Assembly: GCA_012931725.1 (NCBI GenBank)
Contig: CM022953.1
Span: forward strand, 28,066,030-28,130,029
Reading direction: 5' to 3'
DNA length: 64,000 nt
DNA from: Litsea cubeba
Taxonomy: Eukaryota > Streptophyta > Magnoliopsida > Laurales > Lauraceae
The notes beneath the pieces are model-generated. The model made no database searches, had not been told where the DNA came from, and saw only the letters and a list, made by a program, of their open reading frames with translations. Of this stretch, positions 11,681-23,088 are shown one piece after another. Every line of letters starts with the position of its first letter. Within the stretch, counting starts at the first letter, position 1. The position numbers were made by a program, and so were the translations under genes.

Positions 11681-12520
11681 AACGTGCAGAGGCTCCAGTT
11701 GGTGGTGGAAAGGAGTGACAGGAACGTCTCCAGGATCACCCAACTGGAGTCTGAGAGGGACAAATTGAAGAAGGAGCTGGGGGAGCTGAAGAAGAACAAC
11801 GCCGAGGCGACCGCACAATTGGACGTGGCGCTGGTCAATATCACCGATCTCACTTCGACAACCCATCAGTTGAGGGGTGAGATCTGGGTGAAAACCAAAA
11901 GGATAGCCGAACTGGAGACGGAGCTGGCAAAAGTGAAGGCTGACTTGGCGGCAGAGTCGACAAGGCAGCGTGCTGAAGTGCTGGCTAAGCGTGCCGAAGT
12001 TGAGAAGCTTCAGAAGGAGAACGCCGAACTGAAGGCTCAGTACGTCGAGGTCGAGTGGCTGAAGCAAGAGAACGCCGACCTCAAGTCTTCACTGCAGGCT
12101 GAGGCCCGGTCTTCCTTTCAAAAGGGGGTGGATCAGGCCACTGAGGAGTACGAGAAGCAGGTGGAGGAGATCACCTCCATCCTATTCGAGGAGGGATGTC
12201 TGGCGGCTCTGAAATAAGCGGGAGTTCCTGAAGACCACCTGGTTTATCAGGATCTGCCGAAGTATTCCGGCCCAGAACCTGAGCCGAGCTCTGCTCCGCT
12301 GATCGAGAGTGCCCCAGAGGACGCCCCTGCAGCTGGCCCTATTCCGGATGGTGCTCCTACCACTCTTCCAGCTGTTGACGTTCCGGCTACATCTTCTGTG
12401 GGCGACGCTCCTTCTGCCCCTCGTGCGGGTGATGCACCTGAGAAGGCTGTGGTCATCGCCGAGACCGCCGGTCCATCAGAGACTGTGATAGTGCTGGTGG
12501 AGTCGCCGAAGCCACTGTAG

Positions 12521-12974
12521 CTCTCTTGTATTTTTCCTGCTTCATACTTGTAGTTTTTTCTTCCTGTTTTGTAATGCAATGTGAACCAGTTTGTAGTCTT
12601 TAGCTTTGTAACATCCTTCACTTTTAATGAAAAGCAAAGTTTGTTCATTTTGTGCTATATTTTTTTTCTCTTTATCTATCTTATTGAGCTCGGCTCTTTG
12701 TGCTTGAGTTCGGCTAAGGGCTGTGACGTGACGTGAGAGTCTTGAGTTGGAGAGAGTACCGAACGGTCTTAATGGTTATCTGCATCGGTATCCGGCATTC
12801 TGAGGCCCATAAATAGCAATAAATGTAGCGGTACGACCGATGAGGAAAACGAGCAGATGGCCCCACGTGTCACCACTGGAACCGTCAGTCAACTTGTAGA
12901 GGATGTGCGCTCCATGCGAGGCATGGGAGACCTCACCTCATTAATTCTCTTGAAGACCGGACCCTTCTTCTTCT
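12521..12974 (+). other. 3' flank of the antisense gene and spacer
   Basis: T-rich downstream DNA with near-canonical poly(A) signals (aatgaaa, near 12627), followed by GC-moderate DNA without an open frame. Confidence 0.4.
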
Positions 12975-13690
12975 TATAAATAGAGGCAGCAAGCCTGCCA
13001 TGGGAGAGAAAAGAACCCTGACTTTTTACTTTGTTATTATCATGAGGACTCATCTGCATCTGCCAGACGTTCTGGCAGTTTCGTCCTGTAGAACCTTTTT
13101 AGGAACCTTCGCTCTGGCCAAACCTTCTTCGACTGAAGACAGCTTCCTCTAGGAGGGGCTGTCGCCGGAAGTCGTGGTCTGGCGTTCTCTGAAGACGGTC
13201 CCCGTGGACCACGCGTTCTCTGAACGCGGGTCCACGACCAACTCCCGTCGATGTGGTTGAGAAGAGATCATCTCCTGCCGATGTGGCTGGGATGTGATTA
13301 TTCTCTGTAGCCGGGAGTTGGTTGCGCACTTGCTTTTGCAGGGTCTTGTCTTGATCCTGCAGGGTCTCGTGTGGCATTGAGGACCAGATCGAGAAGCCTC
13401 CGGGCTGATGATCGATCCAGGCAGCGGGCCGGGAGCTTTTGTTTGCAAACTTTGGTCTAACAAACCATAGCGTATTGTAGAGCTCCTGGTGCCGAGGGCG
13501 AGACTAAAGAGTCAGTGAAGATCAGAATCTCCCAGAGTCTCCAAGCAGTGGACCAGCGAGGATCAGAGTCTCCAAGCTTCATTTGTTTTTTTGTTTTTAG
13601 AGGACTGCGAGCCTCCTTGCTGTATTCTGTTTTTCTTTTCTGTAACCTATGTAATGAAGAAATTACATTTAATAAAAGGAAGAAGTTTCT
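12975..13690 (+). ncRNA. Possible second plus-strand transcription unit of the Tat element
   Basis: A plant TATA box (ttataaatag, about 12975-12984) is followed by about 690 bp without a long open frame and an AATAAA at 13671-13676 just after a T-rich zone. A strong hairpin sits at 13203-13236: arms cgtggacc + cgcgtt pair with aacgcg + ggtccacg around a 5-nt loop, with one bulged base. Spacing and order look like a short non-coding gene, but expression is unproven. It could instead be a decayed duplicate of the promoter region of the antisense gene. Confidence 0.35.
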
Positions 13691-13916
13691 GATCAGATGT
13701 ACTGTATAATCTGCATCTCTGCATTCTTTTACTTTCCTGTACTGTTTTTCTGTAATTCTGTGCTTGTATTGCTTTTTTCTTTATTTTTGTGCTGCTTTTC
13801 TGCACTTACGTGCCTGCACCGCTTTGTCTTTTGAAGGCTGTTATTAACCGAGATGAACCTAGAGTCTCGAGGATCTCGGATGCGCGAGCCTGAGTCCGGG
13901 ACCGATCTCGGGGGGT
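13691..13916. other. T-rich spacer before the 117-bp array
   Basis: T-rich sequence with repeated 'tgctttt' and 'ctgtacttt' words, then a short stretch ending in 'accgatctcggggggtg'. No gene is visible. Confidence 0.4.
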
Positions 13917-14692
13917 GTATGAACCCAGAATTTAGGGAAGACTGGATGTGTAAATCCGAAGTCAGTCCCAGGGTGTATGAACCCAGGGTTTTAGGAGCGA
14001 CTGGATGTATAAATCCTAAGTCAGTCCATGGGCACGTGAACCCAAAATTTAGGGAAGACTAGATGTGTAAATCCGAAGTCAGTCCCAGGGTGTATGAACC
14101 CAGGGTTTTAGGAGCGACTGGATGTATAAATCCTAAGTCAGTCCATGGGCGCGTGAACCCAAAATTTAGGGAAGACTGGATGTATGAATCCGAAGTCAGT
14201 CCCAGGGTGTATGAACCCAGGGTTTTAGGAGCGATTGGATGTATAAATCCTAAGTCAGTCCATGGGCGCGTGAACCCAAAATTTAGGGAAGACTGGATGT
14301 ATGAATCCGAAGTCAGTCCCAGGGTGTATGAACCCAGGGTTTTAGGAGCGAGTGGATGTATAAATCCTAAGTCAGTCCATGGGCGCGTGAGCCCAAAATT
14401 TAGGGAAGACTGGATGTATGAATCCAAAGTCAGTCCCAGGGTGTATGAACCCAGGGTTTTAGGAGCGACTGAATGTATAAATCCTAAGTTAGTCCATGGG
14501 CTCGTGAACCCAAAATTTAGGGAAGACTGGATGTATGAATCCGAAGTCAGTCCCAGGGTATATGAACCCAGGGTTTTAGGAACGACTGGATGTATAAATC
14601 CTAAGTCAGTCCATGGGCGCGTGAACCCAAAATTTAGGGAAGACTGGATGTATGAATCCGAAGTCAATCCCAGGGCATATGAACCCAGAGCT
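13917..14692. repeat. 117-bp tandem repeat array of the Tat element (about 6.6 copies)
   Basis: Repeat starts such as 13973, 14090 and 14207 are exactly 117 bp apart. Each unit is itself a dimer of two diverged ~58-bp halves. One half reads 'gtgtatgaacccagggtttt', 'aggagcgactggatgtataa'. The other reads 'gcgtgaacccaaaatttagg', 'gaagactggatgtatgaat'. Because 117 is a multiple of three, long frames stay open on both strands (about 14059-14733), which is a by-product of the period. The position between pol and the 3' LTR matches the amplified repeats described for Retand-type Tat elements. Confidence 0.92.
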
Positions 14693-14770
14693 GCCGAACT
14701 TAGATAAGATGACACAGATTGATGACAGGGCAAATGCTATTTTGATTGATCATGAGACTTCCATTACATC

Positions 14771-17700
14771 TTAGAAATAGAACTTCTTCAAGTGAGATGC
14801 ATTCCATGGTCTCGGCAACTGCCTGCCTTCTAAGTCTTCAAGTTTATAAAAAGATCGTCCTGCCATTGAGATCACCCTGAACGGGCCATGCCAGTTTGGG
14901 GCAAGTTTTCCTTCACTTGGGTCTCTGTCAGCTGGCAGGGTCTTCTTCAGAACCAGTTATCCTACTAAGAAATTTCTTTCCCTGACCTTTTCATTGTATC
15001 CTCTGGCTAGCCGTTGCTGACAGTCGGTCAATCGTATGGCTGCTGCATCTCGATGCTTATTGGCTATGTCTAACTCCATTGCTAGGTTCATCTCGTTTCG
15101 ACCTTGGTCAACCAACTCTGTCCTCAGGGTGGGGAGGCCAATTTCCAAGGGAATGACCGCCTCCATCCCGTAAGCCAAAGAGAAGGGTGTCGCCGAGGTG
15201 GATCGTCTCGGAGTCATCCTGTATGCCCACAACACGCTGGGAAGCTCCTCTACCCATCTCCCTTTTGCTTTGTCCAATCACTTCTTCAAGCCATTAAGCA
15301 GTACTTTGTTAGAGATTTCGGCCTGACCATTGCTCTGCGGGTACGCCGAAGTGGAGTAGTGGTTCTTGATGCCATGCTTTTGACAGAAGTCTCTAAAGAA
15401 GTTGGAGTCGAACTGAGTCCCGTTGTCCGAAATCAGGATCCTGGGGATGCCGAACCTCGTTATGATGTTCTTCCACATGAAATTCTTGGAGCCCCTTTCA
15501 GTGATGGAGGACAACGGTTCAGCTTCTACCCACTTCGTGAAGTAGTCTGTAGTAACTATCAGCCATCTCTTGTTCCCTGGAGCTCGGTGAAGAGGTCCCA
15601 CAATGTCCAGCCCCCATTGAACGAAGGGCCATGGACTAGAGAGGGGACTCAGGTCTTGTGCTGGCTGATGAAGAGAATGGGAGAACTTCTTACATTTTTC
15701 GCATTTCCTGGCGTATACTTGCGCGTCCTTCTGCATATACGGCCACCAGTAACCTTGGCTTATAGCTCTGTAGGCCAGTGACCGCCCTCCGATGTGACTT
15801 CCGCAGATTCCTTCGTGGATCTCATATAGAAAGTCGTCCACCTTGCTTGGATGGACATATTGAAGGTAGGGACCTGTGAAGGATTTTCTGTAGAGCTTGC
15901 CTTCAGGGGATAGCCAGAATCGAGCTGCCTTGAGTCTGATTCGGTGGGCTTAATTCTTGTCTTCGGGGAGTTGGTCGTCCTTCAGGTAAGAGATGATTAG
16001 GTCCATCCAGCTGGGGCCAAGATCAACGCACAGGACTTGCCGAGATGAATGGAGCTCTAGGCTTGATCTCGGTATCGATCCAACCTCAACGGCCCTTTTC
16101 TTTCCTACTTCGACAGCGGAGGCCAGGTTTGCAAGTGCATCGGCATGCGTGTTGGTATCTCTCGAGATTTGCCTGACCTCGGCTGTTTGGAAATGAGAGA
16201 GCAGTTTCTTCGCGAGGGCTAAGTAGGCCGCCATCCTGTCATCCCTGGCTTGGTAGTCTCCAGTGAGCTGGCTAGTTACCAGTTGTGAATCGCTGAAGAC
16301 CACCACTTGTTGGGCTCCGAGGATTCGGGCGCTATTCAGCCCTACTATCAGAGCTTCGTACTCCGCTTCATTGTTCGTCTCTTTGAAGTCCAAGGTGAAG
16401 GCTTGTTCTATGACCAGTCCTTCTGGCGATTGGAGAACTATGCCGGCGCCAGCCCTCTTGGAGGTGGACGAGCCGTCGACGAAGGCCCTCCATGCCGAGA
16501 CAGGAACTTGGCTCTAAGAAAATTGTTCGACCTCGGTGGCTTCATGCTCCTGCCCTATGCCCCCCAGTTCGTTGCCGGGCTGGGTCGAAGCCGAGCTTGG
16601 AGAGACGAACTCTACAATGAAGTCTGCCAGAATCTGGGCTTTGATAGAAGTCCTGGGACGGTACTGGATGTCGTACTGCCCCAATTCGACTGCCCATTTT
16701 GAGATTCGCCCTGAAAAGTCAGCTTTCTTGGATATAGATTGGAGTGGGTGCTCCGTGATAACCACAATGGTGTGGGATTGAGAATAATGGGAGAGCTTGC
16801 GGGAGGCACTAACGAGTGCCAGCGCAAGCTTCTCAAGCAAAAGGTATCTGGTCTCGGCATCAAGGAGGATCTTGCTCGTATAGTAGATTGGTTTTTGTAT
16901 TCCATCGTCCTCCCTGACGAGGGCGGAGCTCACCGCATAATCCGAGACCGCAAGACACTGGTACAATATCTCCCCCTGAGTTGGGGTAGAGAGTAAAAGT
17001 GGTGAAGACAGATAAGTTTTGACTGCTTCCAATGCTTGGTCGCACTCAGGGGTCCATTGAAACTTTAAATTCTTTTTCAGAAGCTGAAAGAAAGGCCGGA
17101 ACTTATCGATGATCTGCTGATGAAGCGATTGAGTGCAGCAGCCATGCCAGTTAGCTTCTGAACCTCCTTGGTAGTAGATGGGCTTTAGATTCCCAGGATT
17201 GCTGTGATCTGGTCCGGGTTGGCCTCTATCCCCCTCTGCGTTACTAGGCTTCTGAGGAACTTTCCAGAAGCGACGCCGAAAGCGCACTCGGAGGCATTCA
17301 GTCTGAGCTTGAATTCTCGGAGGAAGCTGAAGACTTGGGCCGGATCCGCCAGATGGTCGCTGGACTGCTTGGACTTGACGACCATGTCGTCAATGTAGAC
17401 CTCGACTGTCCTGCCGAGCTTAGCCTGGAACATTTTTGTGACGAGGCGCTGATAAGTTGCCCCCGCGTTCTTCAGTCCAAAGGGCATCACCTTGTAGCAA
17501 TAAGTGTCGCGGGGGGTTATGAATGCTATTTTTTCCTCGTCTGGCTCAAACATCGGAATCTGGTGGGAGCCTCTGTAAGCGTCGAGTAAGCTCATTCTGT
17601 CATGGCCAGCATTGGCGTCGATCATCTGATCAATCTTTGGAACAGGGAAGCTGTCCTTCGGGCAAGCTCTGTTAAGGTCTGTGAAATCTACGCATACCCT

Positions 17701-18786
17701 CCATTTGCCAGTTTTCTTCTTGACCACCACTGTATTGGCCAGCCAGACCGGGTACTGGACCTCTCTGATCGCGCCTGCCTCTAGCAACCTGTCGACTTCT
17801 TTGACCACCGCTTCCGTCTGTTGCAACCCCGTCCTGCGAGCCCTCTGCACCACTGGCTTGTGGTTGGGATCCACGTTCAGCCTGTGGCACATGACCTCGG
17901 GGTCGACCCCAGGCATTTTGCTCGGGGTCCAAGCGAAGACATCTACGTTCTGCATCAGGAATCTTGAGAGCTCAGCTCTCTCGGGGTCGGGCAGCTGGGT
18001 GCCGATTAGGAAGAATCTGTCAGGGTCTAGTGGGTCGAGCCTGACTTCGGCTAGATCTTCGATACTCTTCTTGTCAGGATCCCGGCCGATCTCGTCCAAC
18101 CCCCTTTCGAACTCTGCCAAATTCACTCGCTCTGGCTCCTTCTCTCCAGGGACCATGGCCAACATACACTGCCTGGCCAGCTGCTGATCCCCTTCGACTG
18201 TAACTACCTCCATCTTGCCTTCCTTGTCCTCGAGCACGAACTTCAGTTTCTGGTGGAGAGTGGAGAGAACTGCTTCCATCTTGTGGAGCCACGTCCTGCC
18301 CATGATAGCATTGTAGGGGGAAGGGGCGTCCACTACTAGAAAGTTTGCCATCACGGAGGCTCCGCCCACTCTGGTTTCCAGAGTGATTCTCCCCTTGGGG
18401 TAGACTGGTTTGGCGCTGAACCCTATCAGGGGCGCACGGGCCTCTTTCAAATCAGCTTCTGAGAGTCCCATCTTCTTGAAGTATTCGTAGTAGAGGACCT
18501 CGGATGAACTGCCGAAATCGACGAGGACCCTCTTCACTGTGAAGTCTCTCAGCTTCATCGTCAGGAGCAGGGGATCATTATGGGGAAGCTGCACTCCCTC
18601 TAGGTCCTTATCTGAAAATGAGATCGCCGGGCGGTCGCGCCGCGCTCTCTTGGACGCTGGCCCGAGTTCGGCCCTCATCACCTCTTTCCCATGAGAGGTT
18701 TGCCTGGCCTCGGTACGGGCCTGGGCGTTACCACTAGCTGAGGGAGAGGGAATTGAGGGCGCCAGATGTATCACATTGATGATCTT
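14771..18786 (-). pseudogene. Tat-type pol: protease, RT, RNase H, second RNase H, integrase (broken)
   Basis: Domains in order on the minus strand. Protease at about 18560 has VLVDFGSSSEVL, where the usual D-T/S-G is D-F-G. RT at about 17850-17200 has VCVDFTDLNRACPKDSFP, FGLKNAGATYQRL and the catalytic YIDDMVVKS. RNase H 1 at about 17050-16650. A second, archaeal-type RNase H at about 16480-16100 has AFVDGSS, NNEAEYEAL and SDSQLV. Integrase at about 15830-15000 has an H-H-C-C zinc site and D-D-E residues in GLDIVGP, ISDNGTQF and YPQSNGQAE. Interruptions: TAG 18789-18787 (gag/pol border), TAA 17187-17185, a frameshift near 17110, TAG 16516-16514, TAA 15952-15950, TGA 15280-15278 and TAA 14959-14957. 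The normal end is TAA at 14773-14771. Confidence 0.92.
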
Positions 18787-20508
18787 CTAAGACTCCTCGC
18801 TGTCTGGGTCCTTATGTGCGCTCTGATGAGCTCGGCCGCTGCCGCCGCTGCCGGCATCTCCTACCTTGATGAACTCCTCGAGGTGGCCTTCCTTGGCGAG
18901 CTTCTCCACGTGAAACTTCAAGGTCCTACACTCTTCGGTTTTGTGCTCATTCTGTTTGTGGTAGGCACAGAACCTGTTCTGGTCGCGGGTGGAGGGATCA
19001 CTCTGCATGGGCTGGGGCCAGCTGAAGAATAGCCTGTTCTTGATCTTGTTCATAATCTGGTGGATCGGCTCCCTGAAGACGACGTTCACAGCCTGGTAAG
19101 CATCGGGAGGAGGACTAGTCTTTCTGCTGCCCCCAGACCTAGACGCTGTAGCTTTTGCCGGGCTGGAGACCAAGGCTTGTTTCGGCTCTTCTTTTCGGAA
19201 GGGCTTCTTAGCCCACTGCTGGGGCTGGTTGCCCCTAGCCTTTTCTCCAGCGCCGTGGTTTTCCCGGGCCGGGATATCATCTTCCTCCCGGGCGACATAG
19301 CGCTTTATCCTAGACATCAAGGCTAGCACGGAGGATACGGGGTCTCCGGCCAGGTCTTTCCTGAGCTCGTTCCCCAGTAATAGAGCATTCCGGAAGGCGA
19401 AGATTGCCACTTCATCCCTAGTAACCTCAATCTGGCTGTAAACCGCCCAGAACCGTCTGGCGAACTGGGTGATGGTCTCGCCCTGCTTCATCTTCAGGGC
19501 CAGAATATCAGCATCGGTCTTGGGGACGACGCTGTAGGCCTGAAACTTCTTCAAGAAGGAGAGCTGCAGCTCTCTCCAACTCGAGAGGGCGCAGACCCAC
19601 TTCAGGGGGAGGTCGCCCAGACTGGAGGAGAAGATTTTGCAGTTGAGGTGGCCCTCGTTTCCCCAGATGGACATCTTCTGAGAAAAATGCGGTAGGTGAG
19701 CGGCTGGATCTGAGATTCCGTCGTGAGGGACGAACCGCGGGACATAGAACTTCTTGGGCAAGGGAGTTTCCTCGACATCCAGCGTAAAGGGAGAGACCCC
19801 TAGATCGGTGGGGCCGCAAATATCTTGCTGGTCTAGCATCTCCAAGTCATGCTGAAGAGCCAGCTTAATACGCTTGTCGAGCCGCTCCTGCTCGTCATCC
19901 TTCTCTGGTGACAGTGCTCTTGGCTTCCGCTTCGAGTGGTCTCGACTGTGAGCTCGTCCGTCACGGCCACGATGACTTCGGCTGTTGCTCGAGCCTTCAT
20001 CGTGAGTCTGGCTGCGCTTTTGATCCAAAAAGGCCCTCAAATCCTCGTGGGGGGACTGGACTACCTTGCTCTGGATGGCTCTCTTCTCGCCTTGGGGCTC
20101 AGACGGCTGCCTTAATGAGGCAGTTTGTGCTGCTCTCAGTTGCTGCTGGAGCTGGCGGATTACTCTCTCTTGCTTCTGGATAAGGGCGTTTTGAGCTGCG
20201 ATATCCCCTCCATCATCGAAGTGTCGCGGACGGCGTGGCTTGTCGATTGCCACGACTTTGTCTTTTCGAGGACGCTCGAGTCGCCGCTCGTCCCGTCGGG
20301 GAGGCGTGACTTCCTCGCCTGAGGGCGAGTCCTCAACTTGCTCTTGGAAGGGAATTTCGATGAAGAGGCATGAGCCCAGGCGCTCCTTGCCTGCAGACGC
20401 ACCGGGCCCCGCTCCGGACCGTCCTTGAGGAGGGACGTCCGTCGACGGGCCCGGTAGCCGAATGATCGGTCTCGAAGACTCTCCGCCTTTCTTGGCTTTT
20501 GGAGGCAT
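18787..20508 (-). CDS. Tat-type gag polyprotein
   Basis: An intact frame of 573 residues from MPPKAKKGGESSRP. I prefer the ATG at 20508 because it lies just inside the PBS; the open frame upstream crosses the PBS and LTR. An N-terminal Pro/Gly region and a charged Arg/Glu region with a coiled-coil segment (about residues 100-200) precede a Retrotrans_gag capsid domain (FVPRFVPHDGISDPAAHL ... FARRFWAVYSQIEVT). Near the C-terminus a zinc-knuckle-like CAYHKQNEHKTEEC precedes the border with pol. The frame is continuous with pol apart from a single TAG, which probably arose from CAG. Confidence 0.9.
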   Translation of the reverse strand: MPPKAKKGGESSRPIIRLPGPSTDVPPQGRSGAGPGASAGKERLGSCLFIEIPFQEQVEDSPSGEEVTPPRRDERRLERPRKDKVVAIDKPRRPRHFDDGGDIAAQNALIQKQERVIRQLQQQLRAAQTASLRQPSEPQGEKRAIQSKVVQSPHEDLRAFLDQKRSQTHDEGSSNSRSHRGRDGRAHSRDHSKRKPRALSPEKDDEQERLDKRIKLALQHDLEMLDQQDICGPTDLGVSPFTLDVEETPLPKKFYVPRFVPHDGISDPAAHLPHFSQKMSIWGNEGHLNCKIFSSSLGDLPLKWVCALSSWRELQLSFLKKFQAYSVVPKTDADILALKMKQGETITQFARRFWAVYSQIEVTRDEVAIFAFRNALLLGNELRKDLAGDPVSSVLALMSRIKRYVAREEDDIPARENHGAGEKARGNQPQQWAKKPFRKEEPKQALVSSPAKATASRSGGSRKTSPPPDAYQAVNVVFREPIHQIMNKIKNRLFFSWPQPMQSDPSTRDQNRFCAYHKQNEHKTEECRTLKFHVEKLAKEGHLEEFIKVGDAGSGGSGRAHQSAHKDPDSEES

Positions 20509-20536
20509 GGTGTTTGAGAATGTTGGGATGATACTT

Positions 20537-20553
20537 TCCCACAGACGGCGCCA
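20537..20553 (-). other. Primer binding site of the Tat element
   Basis: The minus strand reads tggcgccgtctgtggga, two bases inside the 5' LTR end. The TGGCGCC start is typical of plant gypsy PBS sites; I do not assign the tRNA. Confidence 0.85.
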
Positions 20554-20555
20554 AT

Positions 20556-21490
20556 TGTAAGTGCAAAAAATATGACTCACAAGATTAGGGGTGCCTGATA
20601 GGACTTATCCAAAGAGATTAGGAAGATTTGCTGCCTCAAAGCAAGATTAGGGGTGCCTGATAGGACTTATCCAAAGAGAATTGGAAGATCTGCTGCCTCA
20701 AAGCCTGAAAAAACAAACGGTCAGAGGACCCTGGCCTGGGCGGCGCAAGGCTCTCCGATGCCTAAGTCAGTGTATGAACTTGAACAAAGGAACGAGAGGA
20801 AGAAGAGAGGCAGAGTAACAGCTCTCAAGTGTGTAGGTTGCGTACCTTGGTTATGGAATGGGGTCCTATTTATAGAGGACTGTTGGTGATATTTTGGATG
20901 ATATTTTGGAGTGGGTCCCTTGATTTGATAGGGAAACTCTTATCAGCCCACAAAGTAATAAATGTGGGTCCATCACAGCCCACAAAGCATTTATTGCCAG
21001 TCCGATCAGCCCACATTGCATTAAATGCATGTCATGTTGGGCCAGATCATGTTGGACGCCTTTGGCGTTAGAGGTCCCATCGGATCCGCCCTCGGGCCTT
21101 GCCCTGATTTGGCTACAGCCGCTGGATGCCGCCCTGTAGGCGATCTGGCGAAGATTGTGGACGGCTGGGATGTCGCATCTGTCCCTATGGCTCGCACCCC
21201 TATTCTGCCACGTGTCTGATGACGTGGCGGGCGTGGGGTACGAGAGGGGATTCTTCTTCATTTCAGCTTCCGTCCCGGCTCCTTCGGCCGAGGTCAGGCT
21301 TTACGCCGAAGTCGATCGCTGGTAGCCGAGCTCGACGCTGGCAGCCAATGTCATTCTGATTTCGGCTAAGGCCTCTATCCCGGCAGCCGAGGAGTGTCTA
21401 GATGGCACGTGGATGGCACGTGAGAGTGCTTATTGACATCTTATAGCCGAGATTAGCATAATCCTGGAGTCCTGAAAATCTCCCCACACA
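20556..21490 (-). repeat. 5' LTR of the Tat element
   Basis: TG...CA-bounded copy of 8627-9542, 935 bp, with a small internal duplication ('tgatattttgga' twice near 20886-20910) absent from the 3' LTR. The minus-strand TATA box ctataaatag lies at about 20869-20878 and would drive the genomic RNA. Confidence 0.92.
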
Positions 21491-21670
21491 ATAATAATAA
21501 TGTATAGATTATATTATTATTATATTTGGTGGGGCCGATACAAATTCTTCTTTTTTATAATCTTATAATAATGATGATGATGATGATGATGATGATGATG
21601 TGCAGATTATATTATTATATTGGTGGGGTCAACAAAAGTTCATCACTTTTATAATTACGGTAGATGTGAA

Positions 21671-22061
21671 ACTAGGGTATTTTGGTCTCAACGAAAAGTA
21701 AAAAGGAATGCAAGGGTCATTCCTTCCCATCCTCAATGTAATGGCCATTCCTCTACATAAGGGAATGGGATTCCGGAGGTAATGGTCATTCCGCCAATTT
21801 TTTGGGAACCAAAACGCTGAAATGACCATTCCAGTTCGACCTTCATTCTAGTGAACCAAACGCTACTTGGTTGTAGGCGGGAATGGAATGGAGACCGGAA
21901 TGAGTCTGGAATGGAAAAGGCAGGAATAGTCATTGCCATTCCATCGATCGTTTCGCACGCTAAAGGAATCAACCCACTGATTCCTGTTCCTGCGTTTGGT
22001 ATGCGGTCATGATGCCAAAAATGGAATAAATTTTACATAAGTATGACAAAAATACCCTTGT
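21671..22061 (+). repeat. Foldback unit N4 (type B, complete)
   Basis: Left end actagggtattttggtc and right end gacaaaaatacccttgt are near-perfect inverted repeats. The centre is type B ('aacgctacttggttgtagg'). Confidence 0.8.
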
Positions 22062-23088
22062 CAGATGATGTATGGATTATATTATTATTCTATAGGTGGG
22101 GCCTACACAAGTTTTTCTTCTTTATAAATATTATTGTTATAATAATAATAATGTATTGATTATATTATTATTACATAGGTGGGGCCCACACAAGTTCTTC
22201 TCTTTTATAATCTAATTATTATTATAATAATAAAAATGTATAGATTATATTATTATTATATAGGTGGGGCCCACCCAAGTTCTTCTCTTTTATTATCTTA
22301 TTATAATAATTATAATAATAATAATATATAGATTATATTATTATTATATAGGTGGGGACCACACAAGTTCTTCTCATTTATAATCTTATTATAATAATAA
22401 CAATAATGCATAGATTATATTATATAGGTGACGCCCACACAAGTTCTGCTTTATAATCTTATTATAATAGTAATAATAATAATAATAATGTATAGATTAT
22501 ATTATTATTCTATAGGTGGGCCCACACAAGTTCTTATCTTTTATAATCTTAATATTATAATAATAATAATGTATAGATAAGATTATTATTATATAGGTTG
22601 GGACCAAACAAGCTCCTCTCTTTTATAATCATATAATAATAATAATAATAATAATATTGTATAGATTATATTATTTTTATATAGGTGGGGCCCACACGAG
22701 TTCTTCTATTTTATAATCTTATTATAATAATAATAATAATAATGTATAGATTATATTATTATTGTATAGGTGGGGCCTACACAAGTTCTTCTCCTTTGTA
22801 TTCTTATAATAATAATAATAATAATATTAATGTATAGATTATATTATGTTTATATTGGTGGGGCCCACACAAGTTCTTGTTCTTTATAATCTTATTATTA
22901 TAATAATAATAATATATATTATATTATTATTATATAGGTGGGGCCCATACAAATTCTTCTATTTTATAGTCTTATTATTATAATAATAATAACAATAATG
23001 ATGATGATGATGTTGATGCATAGATTATATTATTATATAGGTGGGGCCAACACAGGTTCTTCACTTTTATAATTGTGGTAGATGTGAA

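Larger units (their letters stand above)
10075..12520 (+). pseudogene. Antisense additional ORF of the Tat element (Transposase_28-like 'putative plant transposon protein')
   Basis: The gene runs opposite to gag-pol. It starts MATPRFQLDTAEGMATF. After a one-base slip in a G6 tract (10242-10247) it continues FPLHPLLRAC...ITPCQLMPNGFKVIMGT and GVHDIEDVYDIYK, which I recognise as the plant gypsy-associated Transposase_28-type domain. The middle part is basic and Ser/Pro-rich. After a clean GT-AG intron (11608-11680) comes a heptad-rich coiled coil of about 170 residues (QLESERDKLKKELGELK), then an acidic Pro/Ala tail ending at TAG 12518-12520. Damage: TAA at 10532, a frameshift near 11120, TAG near 11207, and TAA at the end of the coiled coil (about 12215). 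The function of this protein class is not established. Confidence 0.75.
8627..21490 (-). mobile_element. Full-length Ty3/gypsy Tat-type LTR retrotransposon with an antisense gene
   Basis: This is a 12.9-kb element with two ~0.92-kb LTRs (8627-9542 and 20556-21490), a 5-bp duplication ataat, a PBS (20537-20553) and a polypurine tract (9544-9552), all consistent with minus-strand orientation. Gag and pol run from 20508 to 14771. An extra RNase H domain between the first RNase H and integrase is the hallmark of the Tat clade. Between pol and the 3' LTR lie about 5.2 kb holding a 117-bp tandem repeat and an antisense intron-containing gene. Tat-clade elements such as Retand and Grande are known for such repeats and extra ORFs. 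Coding frames are broken, so the copy is not autonomous. Confidence 0.93.

Noticed and set aside
14059..14733. Long open frames on both strands (214 and 224 residues) suggesting a repetitive protein gene
   Set aside because: They follow from a 117-bp tandem repeat whose period is a multiple of three. Both strands are open to the same extent and no start context or homology favours either.
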